The notes: generated from the letters alone by a model not told the origin. DNA of 10,426 bases from JAHIYG01 sp041306075 (GCA_041306075.1 JBFYKH010000029.1:1-10426), one strand, 5' to 3'. Positions 1-6,196 are shown, counted from the first letter of the stretch. Translations and numbers: made by a program.

Positions 1-199
1 TTTCGGCGGATTCGGTCAGCCTCTCGGGCGGCAGTTCCATCAACTTCGCTACAAGGGGTTTGATGTAAGTCCCCATCTTCGTCTCCCCCCTGAGGATTCT
101 GGCCCTCACGTCGCCGCTGTCGAAGGGCGGCCTGACGGCCTCCATGGTCTTGGGGAATTCTTCGTCGCCGCCTGAAGAATGCTTCCTCTTCACGACCAT
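1..199 (-). CDS. Unrecognised protein, N-terminal 66 residues (runs off window)
   Basis: An open frame starts with ATG at 199 on the minus strand and leaves the window at base 1 without a stop. The visible 66 residues begin MVVKRKHSSGGDEEFPKTME, a charged and probably flexible start, followed by a more ordered stretch containing RPPFDSGDVRARILRGETK and then YIKPLVAKLMELPPE. I do not recognise a family. The gene lies 23 nt downstream of the Hel308 stop codon on the same strand, with no obvious Shine-Dalgarno sequence or separate TATA box between them, so it is probably the second gene of the helicase operon. The start is the first ATG after the helicase gene; a GTG two codons later is a possible alternative. 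The frame is supported by matching GC-rich codon use and by its position filling the space right after hel308. Confidence 0.6.
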   Translation of the reverse strand, partial: MVVKRKHSSGGDEEFPKTMEAVRPPFDSGDVRARILRGETKMGTYIKPLVAKLMELPPERLTESAE

Positions 200-222
200 G
201 TTAGATGACTGGAAGGGCCGTA

Positions 223-2292
223 TTAAACCGCGGTTTCGAGCTCCCTCTTCACCTTCTCGGCTGTCTTCTCCCCTATATGCGCCGCCAGCTCGCTCCTTGG
301 CGTCGCCTTCAGCTGGAGCACCGTCTTTATGCCCGCGCCATAGAGTTTCCTCGCCCTCACGCGGCCTATGCCGCGGACGCTCACGAGGGCCACGAGCTCC
401 TCCCTGACGCCGTACTTGACCCTAGCCTCCAGCTTCTTAAGCGCCGGGTGCGCCTTCTTCAGCTTCAGTATCCTCGCGAGCTCGGCGGCGGCGTAGCACA
501 GCCACTCGAGGTTCTGGAGCTTCATGTTCAGCTGGCCTGGCGCGACGCCGTAGGACTCGAGTATCTCCTCCTCCGTCCTCTCGTCAATCCACTCCCTGAA
601 CATTAGGGCGGTCTTGAACCTGTTGAGGAACCGGTAGTCGAGGCCGAACCCGGACAGGTCCCTGAGCATCACGCCCTCCAGGGCGTACGCCTCCTGCCAG
701 AGCCTCCCCTCCTCCTTCCCCTTCACGGATAGCGGCGGCATCTCGGCGGCGTCGCAGAGGACCTCTAGGACGCCGATGGCGTCGAACATGCCTTTTGACT
801 CCGCCTCATTGAGCTTCCCTATGTATGTGTGCGCGGTCAGCGGGTCTATGTACAGTTCGCTCACCCTGGAGCCGACGTCGGTGGCCATAAGGAAGCGGCC
901 CTCATGCTTCACGAACCCCCATTCCCCGAGCTCCCCGACGATTTTGTCGAGGAGGTCCTCAAGCTCCTTCCTGACCCCGTACTGGTGGCCGAAGAAGGTG
1001 CTCCTCATGAACTCGGCGAGCGCCTCCCTCGTCCTCGTGAAACCGGAGGCGACGGACGCGAGCACGTGGAACCTGAGGACCGGATGGACGCCGAGGCGGC
1101 TCACGATGTCCTCCGGCCTCCCCCCGATGTAATGCTCGACTATGTAGTCCGCCTCGTCCTCGTCCTTCGCGAGCGTTATCGCAATGCCGCTGTCGTCGTA
1201 GCGGGGCCTCCCCGCCCGCCCCACCATCTGCTTGTACTCCAGGACGTCGATGTATGCGAGGCCCTCGTCCGCGTACCTCTTCACGTCCCTGAGGACGACG
1301 GTGCGCGACGGGAGGTTGACGCCGGCGGCCAGGGTCGGCGTAGCCACCACGACCTTGATGATGCCGTCCTTGAACCCCCTCTCCACCGCAGTCCTCTGCT
1401 CGTTCACGAGCCCAGCGTGATGGAACGCCGTCCCGGACCTCACGCATCCGCCGAGCCTCAGGCACTGCCTCGTCGGCGGATTGATGACGTCCTCTATCCC
1501 CTCCGCAATCCCCTTGGCCTCGAGCGTCTCAAGGAGCTTCAGCTCCCGGCCGAGCTTCTCCGCGACGGCCTCCGCGCTCTTTCGGGAGTTCACGAAGACC
1601 ATCACCTGCCCCCCCTTCAGGCTCTTCGCCACGACATCCGTTAATCCCTCGTCGCCCTTGACCGCGACCTCCTCCTTCAGGGCGACCGGCCTCCAGTCGG
1701 ATGTGACGAGCTCAGCGGAAAGCCACTCCGCAAGCTCGCCGGCGTTGCCGACGGTCGCGGACAGGCCGAGTACCTGGACGCCAGGGTACAGGTTCCTGAA
1801 CTTGCTGCACAGTATCTCGTAGACCGGGCCCCGGTCGGACGCTATCAGGTGTATCTCGTCGAACACGATTATGCCGGCGCCCCTGAACCAGTCGGGCTTG
1901 CTCCTGAGGATGCTGTCGCACTTCTCCGCGGTCGCGACCATTATGTCGAAGTCCGGCTTCCTCCTGTACTTTGCGGCGTCGAGGTCGCCCACCTCCAACC
2001 TAACCTTGTAGCCGAGCCTCTCGTACTTGCCGAACTCCTCCCTCTTCTCGTAGGCGAGGGCCCGGAGGGGGACTATGTACACGGCCTTCCTGCCGCGCTC
2101 TATGGCCTTCATCATCCCGAGCTCGGCCGCGATGGTCTTGCCGCTCGCAGTCGGCGTGCAGAGTATCATGTTCCTGCCAGCCATCACCCCCGCCTTCACC
2201 GCCAGCTCCTGCGGCGGATAAAGCTCCCTCACACCCGCCGACTCCAGGAGGGCCTTCATGCCGTCCCCGAGGTCAAGCTCCCTGGCAAGCAT
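223..2292 (-). CDS. hel308: Hel308-family ATP-dependent DNA helicase
   Basis: This 689-residue superfamily 2, Ski2-like helicase has the length and motif order of archaeal Hel308. In this family the enzyme unwinds DNA 3'-5' at stalled forks. Visible motifs are the Q-motif region YPPQ (25-28), Walker A TPTASGKT (46-53), DEIH (145-148), LSAT (177-180), VFVNSRK (about 232-238), ATPTLAAGVNLP (about 317-328) and QMVGRAGRP (355-363). A winged-helix and ratchet region follows (about 400-610), then a C-terminal helix-hairpin-helix (about 633-655, VRGIGRVRARKLY) typical of Hel308. The motif II sequence DEIH is a mild variant within the DExH group. The start at 2292 gives the expected short N-terminus before the Q motif, and it lies about 28 nt from an A/T-rich box, consistent with a leaderless message. 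The gene is divergent from the gene at 2358 and probably co-transcribed with the partial gene at 199-1. Confidence 0.95.
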   Translation of the reverse strand: MLARELDLGDGMKALLESAGVRELYPPQELAVKAGVMAGRNMILCTPTASGKTIAAELGMMKAIERGRKAVYIVPLRALAYEKREEFGKYERLGYKVRLEVGDLDAAKYRRKPDFDIMVATAEKCDSILRSKPDWFRGAGIIVFDEIHLIASDRGPVYEILCSKFRNLYPGVQVLGLSATVGNAGELAEWLSAELVTSDWRPVALKEEVAVKGDEGLTDVVAKSLKGGQVMVFVNSRKSAEAVAEKLGRELKLLETLEAKGIAEGIEDVINPPTRQCLRLGGCVRSGTAFHHAGLVNEQRTAVERGFKDGIIKVVVATPTLAAGVNLPSRTVVLRDVKRYADEGLAYIDVLEYKQMVGRAGRPRYDDSGIAITLAKDEDEADYIVEHYIGGRPEDIVSRLGVHPVLRFHVLASVASGFTRTREALAEFMRSTFFGHQYGVRKELEDLLDKIVGELGEWGFVKHEGRFLMATDVGSRVSELYIDPLTAHTYIGKLNEAESKGMFDAIGVLEVLCDAAEMPPLSVKGKEEGRLWQEAYALEGVMLRDLSGFGLDYRFLNRFKTALMFREWIDERTEEEILESYGVAPGQLNMKLQNLEWLCYAAAELARILKLKKAHPALKKLEARVKYGVREELVALVSVRGIGRVRARKLYGAGIKTVLQLKATPRSELAAHIGEKTAEKVKRELETAV

Positions 2293-2317
2293 CAGGGATA
2301 CATAACAGAGCGCCGGG

Positions 2318-2323
2318 AAAAAA
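2318..2323 (-). promoter_or_regulatory. TATA-like box for hel308
   Basis: A run of six A (six T on the minus strand) is centred about 28 nt upstream of the helicase ATG at 2292. That is the spacing at which an archaeal TATA box would place transcription start at or next to the start codon. It is the only A/T run at the right distance in an otherwise GC-rich 65-nt intergenic region. It is a weak match to the TATA consensus, so the call rests mainly on spacing. Confidence 0.45.
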
Positions 2324-2328
2324 GCGGG

Positions 2329-2334
2329 TTTTTA
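2329..2334 (+). promoter_or_regulatory. TATA-like box for the 271-aa gene
   Basis: TTTTTA is centred about 26-27 nt before the ATG at 2358, which fits leaderless transcription. It lies 5 nt from the opposing A6 box of the helicase gene, so the two form a compact back-to-back promoter. This spacing supports the ATG at 2358 over the in-frame ATG at 2415. Confidence 0.5.
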
Positions 2335-2357
2335 CCTCGGCCCTCCCAGATTCTCCC

Positions 2358-3173
2358 ATGCCAGAGGCCTTGAAGGGTCAGGCGGGACGGGAGACGCAGC
2401 TTGCAGGCTACTCCATGGCGCTCAAGGATGTCCTCGGCGTAGGCCTCCACATAAACGAGTCCAGGCCTGAAACATACATCCTCCTCGTGCAAAAGGCAGG
2501 GGAACTGAGGAAGAGGGTGTTCGGCAGCTACGAACCCAAGCCCGCCGAGGTCGAGGCCTCCATCAATGACGGGACGATACTCGACTTCCGGGACCCAAGG
2601 AGGCCTAAGCAGTCGCTCAAGGAGGATTTCAGCACGTACATGCAGCAGCTCGCCTACCACTACTTCCTGAAAAGGGATGTGTTGAGGCTGGCCTCAGAGA
2701 ACCGGGTTGTCGTCGCCGGGAACCCGGCCTCCGAGAGAATCAGATACCCTGTCGAGACGCTGATAGTCCCGGCGGAGGCTGGCAGGAGGCAGGTCGAGGA
2801 GTTCCTGTCGGCCGTTGGCGGCCATATGTCCTCGAAATACGGGCTTAGGACCAGGCCGCCGGAGGAGGCGGCCGAGGACTTGCCGAGGAAGATTGCCTGG
2901 GCGCAGGTGGAGGGCGCCGGAGGCCTCATGAGCCGGCCAGGCGACTTCGAGGAGAGCCTCAGGCTTCAGATGCCGCCGGATTCTGACGACGTCCGGGATG
3001 TGCGGGCGTACTTCAACCGCTGGTACGTTCAGCAGCCGGGGGTGCAGGAGAGGGTTGTCGACGCCATGCTTAAGGGGCCTGTCAGGTCGAAAGGCGACTT
3101 GGGCGGCTTCAAGGTGGATATCACGGTCACCCCGGAGGAGCGCGTGAGGAACCTCCTTCAGGACAGGATATAG
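2358..3173 (+). CDS. Unrecognised 271-residue soluble protein
   Basis: This is a complete open frame of 271 codons with codon use like its neighbours and a TATA-like box 26-27 nt before its ATG. I do not recognise a family. There is no signal peptide and no membrane segment. The protein is strongly charged, especially in its second half, which looks helical (for example ASERIRYPVETLIVPAEAG near 125-143). An N-terminal stretch near residues 21-45 (MALKDVLGVGLHI, then YILLVQK) alternates hydrophobic residues like beta strands. The C-terminus (about 255-271) returns to a strand followed by a helix. The gene is divergent from hel308 and convergent with the nitroreductase gene, whose stop codon directly abuts its own, so it is probably transcribed alone. 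Function unknown. Confidence 0.75.
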   Translation: MPEALKGQAGRETQLAGYSMALKDVLGVGLHINESRPETYILLVQKAGELRKRVFGSYEPKPAEVEASINDGTILDFRDPRRPKQSLKEDFSTYMQQLAYHYFLKRDVLRLASENRVVVAGNPASERIRYPVETLIVPAEAGRRQVEEFLSAVGGHMSSKYGLRTRPPEEAAEDLPRKIAWAQVEGAGGLMSRPGDFEESLRLQMPPDSDDVRDVRAYFNRWYVQQPGVQERVVDAMLKGPVRSKGDLGGFKVDITVTPEERVRNLLQDRI

Positions 3174-3659
3174 TCAGACGATAAGCTCATCAAGGCTCTT
3201 CCTATCCGGGTCCCCGCCGGCTTCAGCCGGATGGCCGAGGGCTATGACGGCCATCAGCTCGTGTCTGACGCCGAGCGTCCGCTCCACGTCCGCCCTCCTC
3301 TTAAGTATCTCCCCGAGCCATGCGCCGCCGAGGCCGAGGCTGTGAGCCGCCAAGAGCATGTTCTGTATGCAGGCGCCGACTGCCTGCATGTCCTTCGTCC
3401 GGTCGTAGCCAGACGGCTCGTCGAAGAACACGGCTATGCAGACGGGCGCCTTTTTGACGATGCCGCCGTACTTCGTGTACCCTGCGATGGAGCCCTTCTC
3501 CCCGCCCCTCAGCACCCTGAACCTCCACGGCTGGTTGTTGAGGCCTGAGGGCGCCATCCGGCCGGCTTCTAGTATGGTCCGCACCATGGCGTCGTCGACG
3601 TCCTCGGAGGTGTAATCCCTGACGCTCCTCCTTTCCCGCACGGCCTCGAGCGCGTCCAT
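3174..3659 (-). CDS. Nitroreductase-family FMN oxidoreductase
   Basis: This 161-residue protein belongs to the nitroreductase superfamily: FMN-containing, usually homodimeric enzymes that move electrons from NAD(P)H or other donors to varied acceptors. The N-terminal RERRSVRDY (8-16) is the family's FMN-phosphate-binding stretch. MAPSGLNNQPWRF (35-47) matches the conserved APS-x-x-NxQPW segment, and GLGGAWLGEI (109-118) matches the late FMN-contact segment before the C-terminal strand. The length is at the short end of the family, in line with the compact archaeal and clostridial forms, and nothing looks truncated. The substrate cannot be told from sequence. The ATG at 3659 is supported by a TATA-like box about 28 nt upstream. 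The gene is divergent from pgk, so the shared promoter might couple their expression, although no pathway link is evident. Confidence 0.9.
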   Translation of the reverse strand: MDALEAVRERRSVRDYTSEDVDDAMVRTILEAGRMAPSGLNNQPWRFRVLRGGEKGSIAGYTKYGGIVKKAPVCIAVFFDEPSGYDRTKDMQAVGACIQNMLLAAHSLGLGGAWLGEILKRRADVERTLGVRHELMAVIALGHPAEAGGDPDRKSLDELIV

Positions 3660-3682
3660 CCGTTTTTAACTTGTCGGCGTAA

Positions 3683-3691
3683 GTAAAATAC
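3683..3691. promoter_or_regulatory. Central TATA-like box shared by nitroreductase and pgk
   Basis: GTAAAATAC reads TAAAATA on the plus strand and TATTTTA on the minus strand, and its ends (GTA/TAC) are symmetric. Its centre, 3687, is exactly midway between the two start codons (3659 minus, 3715 plus), 28 nt from each. One box could therefore position leaderless start sites in both directions. No second A/T box stands at the right distance for either gene; the TTTTTAA at 3663-3669 is too close to the minus start and too far from the plus start. Confidence 0.6.
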
Positions 3692-3714
3692 ACAATTCCG
3701 AAGGTGCATCTGAC

Positions 3715-4932
3715 ATGATAGACGGCATAGCCACGCTGGACGACTACGACTTTGAAGGGAAGACGGTGCTATTGCGACTCGACCTCAACACGCCAATCGA
3801 CCCGAAGACCGGGGAGTTCCTCGAGGACAGGCGGATGAGAAGCCACGTACCCACGATACAGGAGCTAGTCGACAAGAAGGCCCGCATAGTCTGCATGGCC
3901 CACCAGGGCCAGGCCGGGGAGTCCGAGTTCACAAGCCTCGAGAAGCACGGGAAGCACCTCGGGAAGCTCGCAGGCCTGAAGGTCCAGTACGCCGACGACC
4001 TCTTCGGCCCCGCGGCCCGGACGATGGTGAAGAACCTCCGCGACGGCGAAGTCCTCCTCTTGGACAACGTCCGGATGTACAGCGAGGAGGCATTGGAGCG
4101 GCCGCCAGAGGTCCATGCCACAAGCTACCTCGTCAGGAACCTGGCGCCCCTCGCGGACATATTCGTGAACGACGCTTTCGGCACCGCCCACAGGAGCCAC
4201 GCCTCCACGGTCGGCTTCACGACGATGCTCCCCTCCGCGGCCGGCCGGCTCATGGAGAAGGAGATACGGGCGCTCGGCGACGTCCTCCAGAACCCCAGGA
4301 AGCCCCTCATCTTCATACTCGGGGGCGCGAAGATAAAGGATTCGATGAAGATAATGCAGAAGGCCCTCGACGGCGGCGTAGACAGGATACTCGTCGGCGG
4401 AGTCCTCGCCAACGTATTCCTCGCCGCCAAGGACTACCGCCTCGGCGAGCCCACAATCGAGTTCATCCGCGGAAAGAAGTACGTGGACCAGATAGACGTC
4501 GCCAAGCAGATACTCGACAAGTATGCGGACCGTATAGTCCTGCCGCTTGACGTCGCAATCAACAAGAACGGGGAGCGCGTCGAGATGACGCTGTCCCAGC
4601 TGCCGCAGGACTACCAGATAGTCGACGTCGGCAAGCTCACGGTGGCGAAGTACACGGCCGAGATAAAGGCCGCGGGGACGGTCTTCTTCAACGGCGCCCT
4701 CGGCCTCTACGAGACGCCGGCGTTCGCGTACGCGACCGAGGAGATAATCAAGGCCATATCGCAGGCGGAGTGCTTCAGCGTCATCGGCGGCGGGGACACA
4801 GTCGCCGCAGCCCGGAACCTGGACGTGGAGGACAAGATAACGCACGTCTCCACCGGCGGCAAAGCCAGCATAGACTACCTCGCAGGAGTCAAGATGGCGG
4901 CCATAGAGGCGTTGAAGACCGCCAAAAAATAG
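3715..4932 (+). CDS. pgk: Phosphoglycerate kinase (archaeal type)
   Basis: This 405-residue cytosolic enzyme of glycolysis and gluconeogenesis interconverts 1,3-bisphosphoglycerate plus ADP with 3-phosphoglycerate plus ATP. The length fits archaeal PGK. N-terminal, substrate-binding half: RLDLNTP (21-27; bacterial RVDFNVP), AHQGQ (62-66; bacterial SHLGR), DNVRMYSEE (117-125) and FVNDAFGTAHRSHAST (150-165). C-terminal, nucleotide-binding half: GGAKIKDS (203-210), NGALGLYE (326-333), GGGDT (358-362) and STGGKASIDYLAG (379-391). The usual NGPxGxxE segment reads NGALG here, so the proline is replaced, while the rest of the nucleotide site looks intact. The ATG at 3715 has a TATA-like box about 28 nt upstream, suggesting a leaderless message. 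Isoleucine is mostly coded by AUA, an archaeal habit. The next gene starts 6 nt after the stop and may be read through. Confidence 0.97.
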   Translation: MIDGIATLDDYDFEGKTVLLRLDLNTPIDPKTGEFLEDRRMRSHVPTIQELVDKKARIVCMAHQGQAGESEFTSLEKHGKHLGKLAGLKVQYADDLFGPAARTMVKNLRDGEVLLLDNVRMYSEEALERPPEVHATSYLVRNLAPLADIFVNDAFGTAHRSHASTVGFTTMLPSAAGRLMEKEIRALGDVLQNPRKPLIFILGGAKIKDSMKIMQKALDGGVDRILVGGVLANVFLAAKDYRLGEPTIEFIRGKKYVDQIDVAKQILDKYADRIVLPLDVAINKNGERVEMTLSQLPQDYQIVDVGKLTVAKYTAEIKAAGTVFFNGALGLYETPAFAYATEEIIKAISQAECFSVIGGGDTVAAARNLDVEDKITHVSTGGKASIDYLAGVKMAAIEALKTAKK

Positions 4933-4938
4933 GCAAGT

Positions 4939-5616
4939 ATGCGACGCATCCACTATCTGGCGGCGGGTATGTTCGGCGCAACCGCGGGAGTGCTGGTGAC
5001 GCTCGCCACGTGGGCCGTTCTGGCACATATCATCCCCCGAGCAATTGTCCGTTCTCTAACGTCGAGTCCGCATCTCCTGATTTTAGTCGCGTGCACCTGC
5101 TTCACCGCCCTGCCGGCCCTGGTTTCGGCGTCGGTATTCAGGGTTTTAACGGGGGGCTGGGCCGGGAGTTGGAAGGTCGGAGCCCTCACCGCAGCGGGGT
5201 TGCTCGTCCTCATCGTCGCCTGGCAGCTGGGCATATTCAACACCCCCTCGTCGGAGTATCATACCTTTGGGAGCGGCTTCGTCAACCTTAAGGTAAGGCT
5301 CTCCCAAACGGTGATGCACGTTGACGGACGGTTAGAGTCGGTTATGGCCAACGGCGCCGGGGCAACCATCGAACTGAACGAAGACGGTTCATACGCCGTT
5401 GATGTGCTGTCAAAAACCAACTGCACCCGCCCCCTGAAACTCAACCAGACTACCGTCAAAGCCGGCGGAGACTTCGCATTCACCGTCGAGGGCTGCCCCG
5501 CCGGCAAACTAGGAGAAGTATACTCCCTTGGTGTGCAGATACCCTACTCCATAACAGTTGGCGGAATCGCGACACCCTACATTGAATCGGGCACTATCCG
5601 CGGCCCCTACGAGTAG
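4939..5616 (+). CDS. Three-helix membrane protein with external beta-rich domain
   Basis: This 225-residue protein is of no family I can name. Three hydrophobic segments are visible: about 5-32, 45-70 and 80-100. The basic N-terminus (MRRIH) suggests an inside start, which would place the C-terminus outside. The remaining 125 residues alternate polar and hydrophobic residues like a beta sandwich, have no further membrane segment, and carry two cysteines (C162, C186) that could form a disulfide. The protein ends SGTIRGPYE. The start lies 6 nt after the pgk stop with no Shine-Dalgarno sequence and no TATA box at the usual distance, so it is probably transcribed from the pgk promoter. Its codons look less biased than those of pgk, with more GAA, AAA and T-ending codons, as expected for low expression or different ancestry. 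The frame is clear; the function is unknown. Confidence 0.75.
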   Translation: MRRIHYLAAGMFGATAGVLVTLATWAVLAHIIPRAIVRSLTSSPHLLILVACTCFTALPALVSASVFRVLTGGWAGSWKVGALTAAGLLVLIVAWQLGIFNTPSSEYHTFGSGFVNLKVRLSQTVMHVDGRLESVMANGAGATIELNEDGSYAVDVLSKTNCTRPLKLNQTTVKAGGDFAFTVEGCPAGKLGEVYSLGVQIPYSITVGGIATPYIESGTIRGPYE

Positions 5617-5621
5617 GCCGC

Positions 5622-5630
5622 TATTTATTA
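5622..5630 (+). promoter_or_regulatory. TATA box for the 59-codon gene
   Basis: TATTTATTA is centred 27 nt before the ATG at 5653, the leaderless spacing seen elsewhere in this window. It begins only a few bases after the stop codon of the preceding membrane protein, in a short A/T-rich patch amid GC-rich sequence. Confidence 0.6.
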
Positions 5631-5652
5631 CTGCCGGGGGTATATTTTACCG

Positions 5653-5832
5653 ATGATTGGCGTTTTGAAGTCCATCGACAGGTTCATCCCCCTGTGGGAG
5701 GCCGCTGTGATACTGTTGGCGCTGTTCCTTATCGTGCTCGTCCTGGTGCTGTGGTGGGCGTTCGGGTACAACCTGATTGTGGTGCCCGAGGCCGCGGCGA
5801 AGCCTGCGGCGCTTGCGGCTTCACTTCTTTAG
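5653..5832 (+). CDS. Small single-helix membrane protein (59 aa)
   Basis: ATG at 5653 opens a 59-codon frame ending with TAG at 5830-5832. The protein starts MIGVLKSIDRFIPLWEAAV, continues as one long hydrophobic helix (about residues 18-37, rich in Leu, Val, Ile and ending in two Trp), then YNLIVVPE and an Ala-rich tail with one Lys. The basic residues before the helix predict a cytoplasmic N-terminus. A good TATA box lies exactly 27 nt upstream, so the gene appears to have its own leaderless promoter; this is the main evidence that it is real. Its last 12 nt overlap the 3' end of the PadR-type gene on the other strand. The hydrophobic core could make it a subunit, a small regulator of a membrane complex or a toxin-like peptide; sequence alone does not decide. 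It fills a 204-nt space that otherwise looks empty. Confidence 0.65.
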   Translation: MIGVLKSIDRFIPLWEAAVILLALFLIVLVLVLWWAFGYNLIVVPEAAAKPAALAASLL

Positions 5833-6147
5833 CTTCGCGATGGTTTCCGCCAGGTATCTCAATGATTCGTTGAGGGTCTTCCTGCCTTCTTCGGTTATCC
5901 TGTAGTATTTCCTCTGCCTGTTGTCGACGGTCCTCCATTCCGTCTTCACGTAGCCGCCGCCCTCGAGGTTGTAGAGGACCATGTAGGCGGCGACCTGGCC
6001 GACCTCGAAGCCGAAGCGTTCGCTGACTTTCTGCCTTATCTCGTAGGCGTATGCGGGCTCGTCCCTCATGAGGGCGAGGACGTAGGGCCAGAGGCATTCG
6101 GTGGTCGTGTTGGTCATGAGCCGCTGCATCGGGTTCCGGTAGGCCAT
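5821..6147 (-). CDS. PadR-family transcriptional regulator
   Basis: This 108-residue winged-helix DNA-binding protein is of the small PadR type. The first helix lies around 17-28, followed by AYAYEIRQKVSERFG (32-46), the counterpart of the family's YGYEI segment. A recognition-helix region covers about 50-62, then LEGGGYVKTEW (61-71), and a wing with RQRKYYRITEEGRK (77-90), a close match to the PadR wing signature. A final helix (about 91-108) is the usual dimerisation element. Members of the family normally repress their own promoter and a neighbouring operon. Here the gene is divergent from the myo-inositol-1-phosphate synthase operon across only 49 nt, which makes that operon the likely target. 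The inducer is unknown. The ATG at 6147 is supported by a consensus TATA box about 25 nt upstream, although downstream ATGs (residues 7 and 11) exist. Confidence 0.92.
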   Translation of the reverse strand: MAYRNPMQRLMTNTTTECLWPYVLALMRDEPAYAYEIRQKVSERFGFEVGQVAAYMVLYNLEGGGYVKTEWRTVDNRQRKYYRITEEGRKTLNESLRYLAETIAKLKK

Positions 6148-6149
6148 TG

Positions 6150-6165
6150 TTTTACAATCGTGAAA
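6150..6165. promoter_or_regulatory. Possible operator, imperfect palindrome
   Basis: TTTTACAATCGTGAAA is an imperfect 16-bp inverted repeat in which 12 of 16 positions obey the symmetry (pattern TTTnACnATnGTnAAA). It lies between the PadR start codon and the shared TATA box, just where a dimeric winged-helix repressor could bind and block its own transcription. The symmetry is real in the sequence; the link to PadR is inferred from position only. Confidence 0.35.
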
Positions 6166-6167
6166 TA

Positions 6168-6176
6168 TTTATATAT
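6168..6176. promoter_or_regulatory. Central TATA box shared by padR-type gene and ino1 operon
   Basis: TTTATATAT is centred at 6172, exactly midway between the start codons at 6147 (minus) and 6197 (plus). On the minus strand it reads ATATATAAA, containing a consensus TATATAAA; on the plus strand it reads TTTATATA. The distance of about 25 nt to each ATG fits leaderless transcripts both ways. On the plus strand GTGAAAT just upstream looks like a BRE element. Only one such box is present in the 49-nt region. Confidence 0.7.
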
Positions 6177-6196
6177 GATGTAATATAAGATATACG

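Noticed and set aside
829..1644. 271-codon open frame on the plus strand inside hel308
   Set aside because: Antisense to helicase motifs that are intact, with no promoter and a repetitive Pro/Arg/Leu/His-rich composition; a shadow of GC-rich coding sequence.
2292..2660. 122-codon minus-strand frame overlapping the start of the 271-aa gene
   Set aside because: It would place its end at the hel308 start and cover the divergent promoter; the plus-strand frame is longer, has a TATA box at the right distance and more natural composition.
3663..3669. TTTTTAA as the nitroreductase TATA box
   Set aside because: It is only about 7 nt from the start codon at 3659, too close for a TATA box; the box at 3683-3691 is at the right distance.
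3865..5028. Long open frame (387 codons) on the minus strand opposite pgk
   Set aside because: It is antisense to an unmistakable pgk with every conserved motif. Its composition (Val-, Leu-, Arg-, Glu-rich without motifs) is what the complement of GC-rich codons gives.
4939..5616. Defence or toxin system around the membrane proteins
   Set aside because: No nuclease, NTPase, protease or known effector motif is visible in either membrane protein, and there is no partner gene with an immunity or sensor signature.
6178..6196. A second PadR operator in the GTAATAT...ATATAC stretch
   Set aside because: Only the outer three bases (GTA/TAC) are symmetric when the sequence is compared with its complement; the apparent symmetry is mostly A/T richness.
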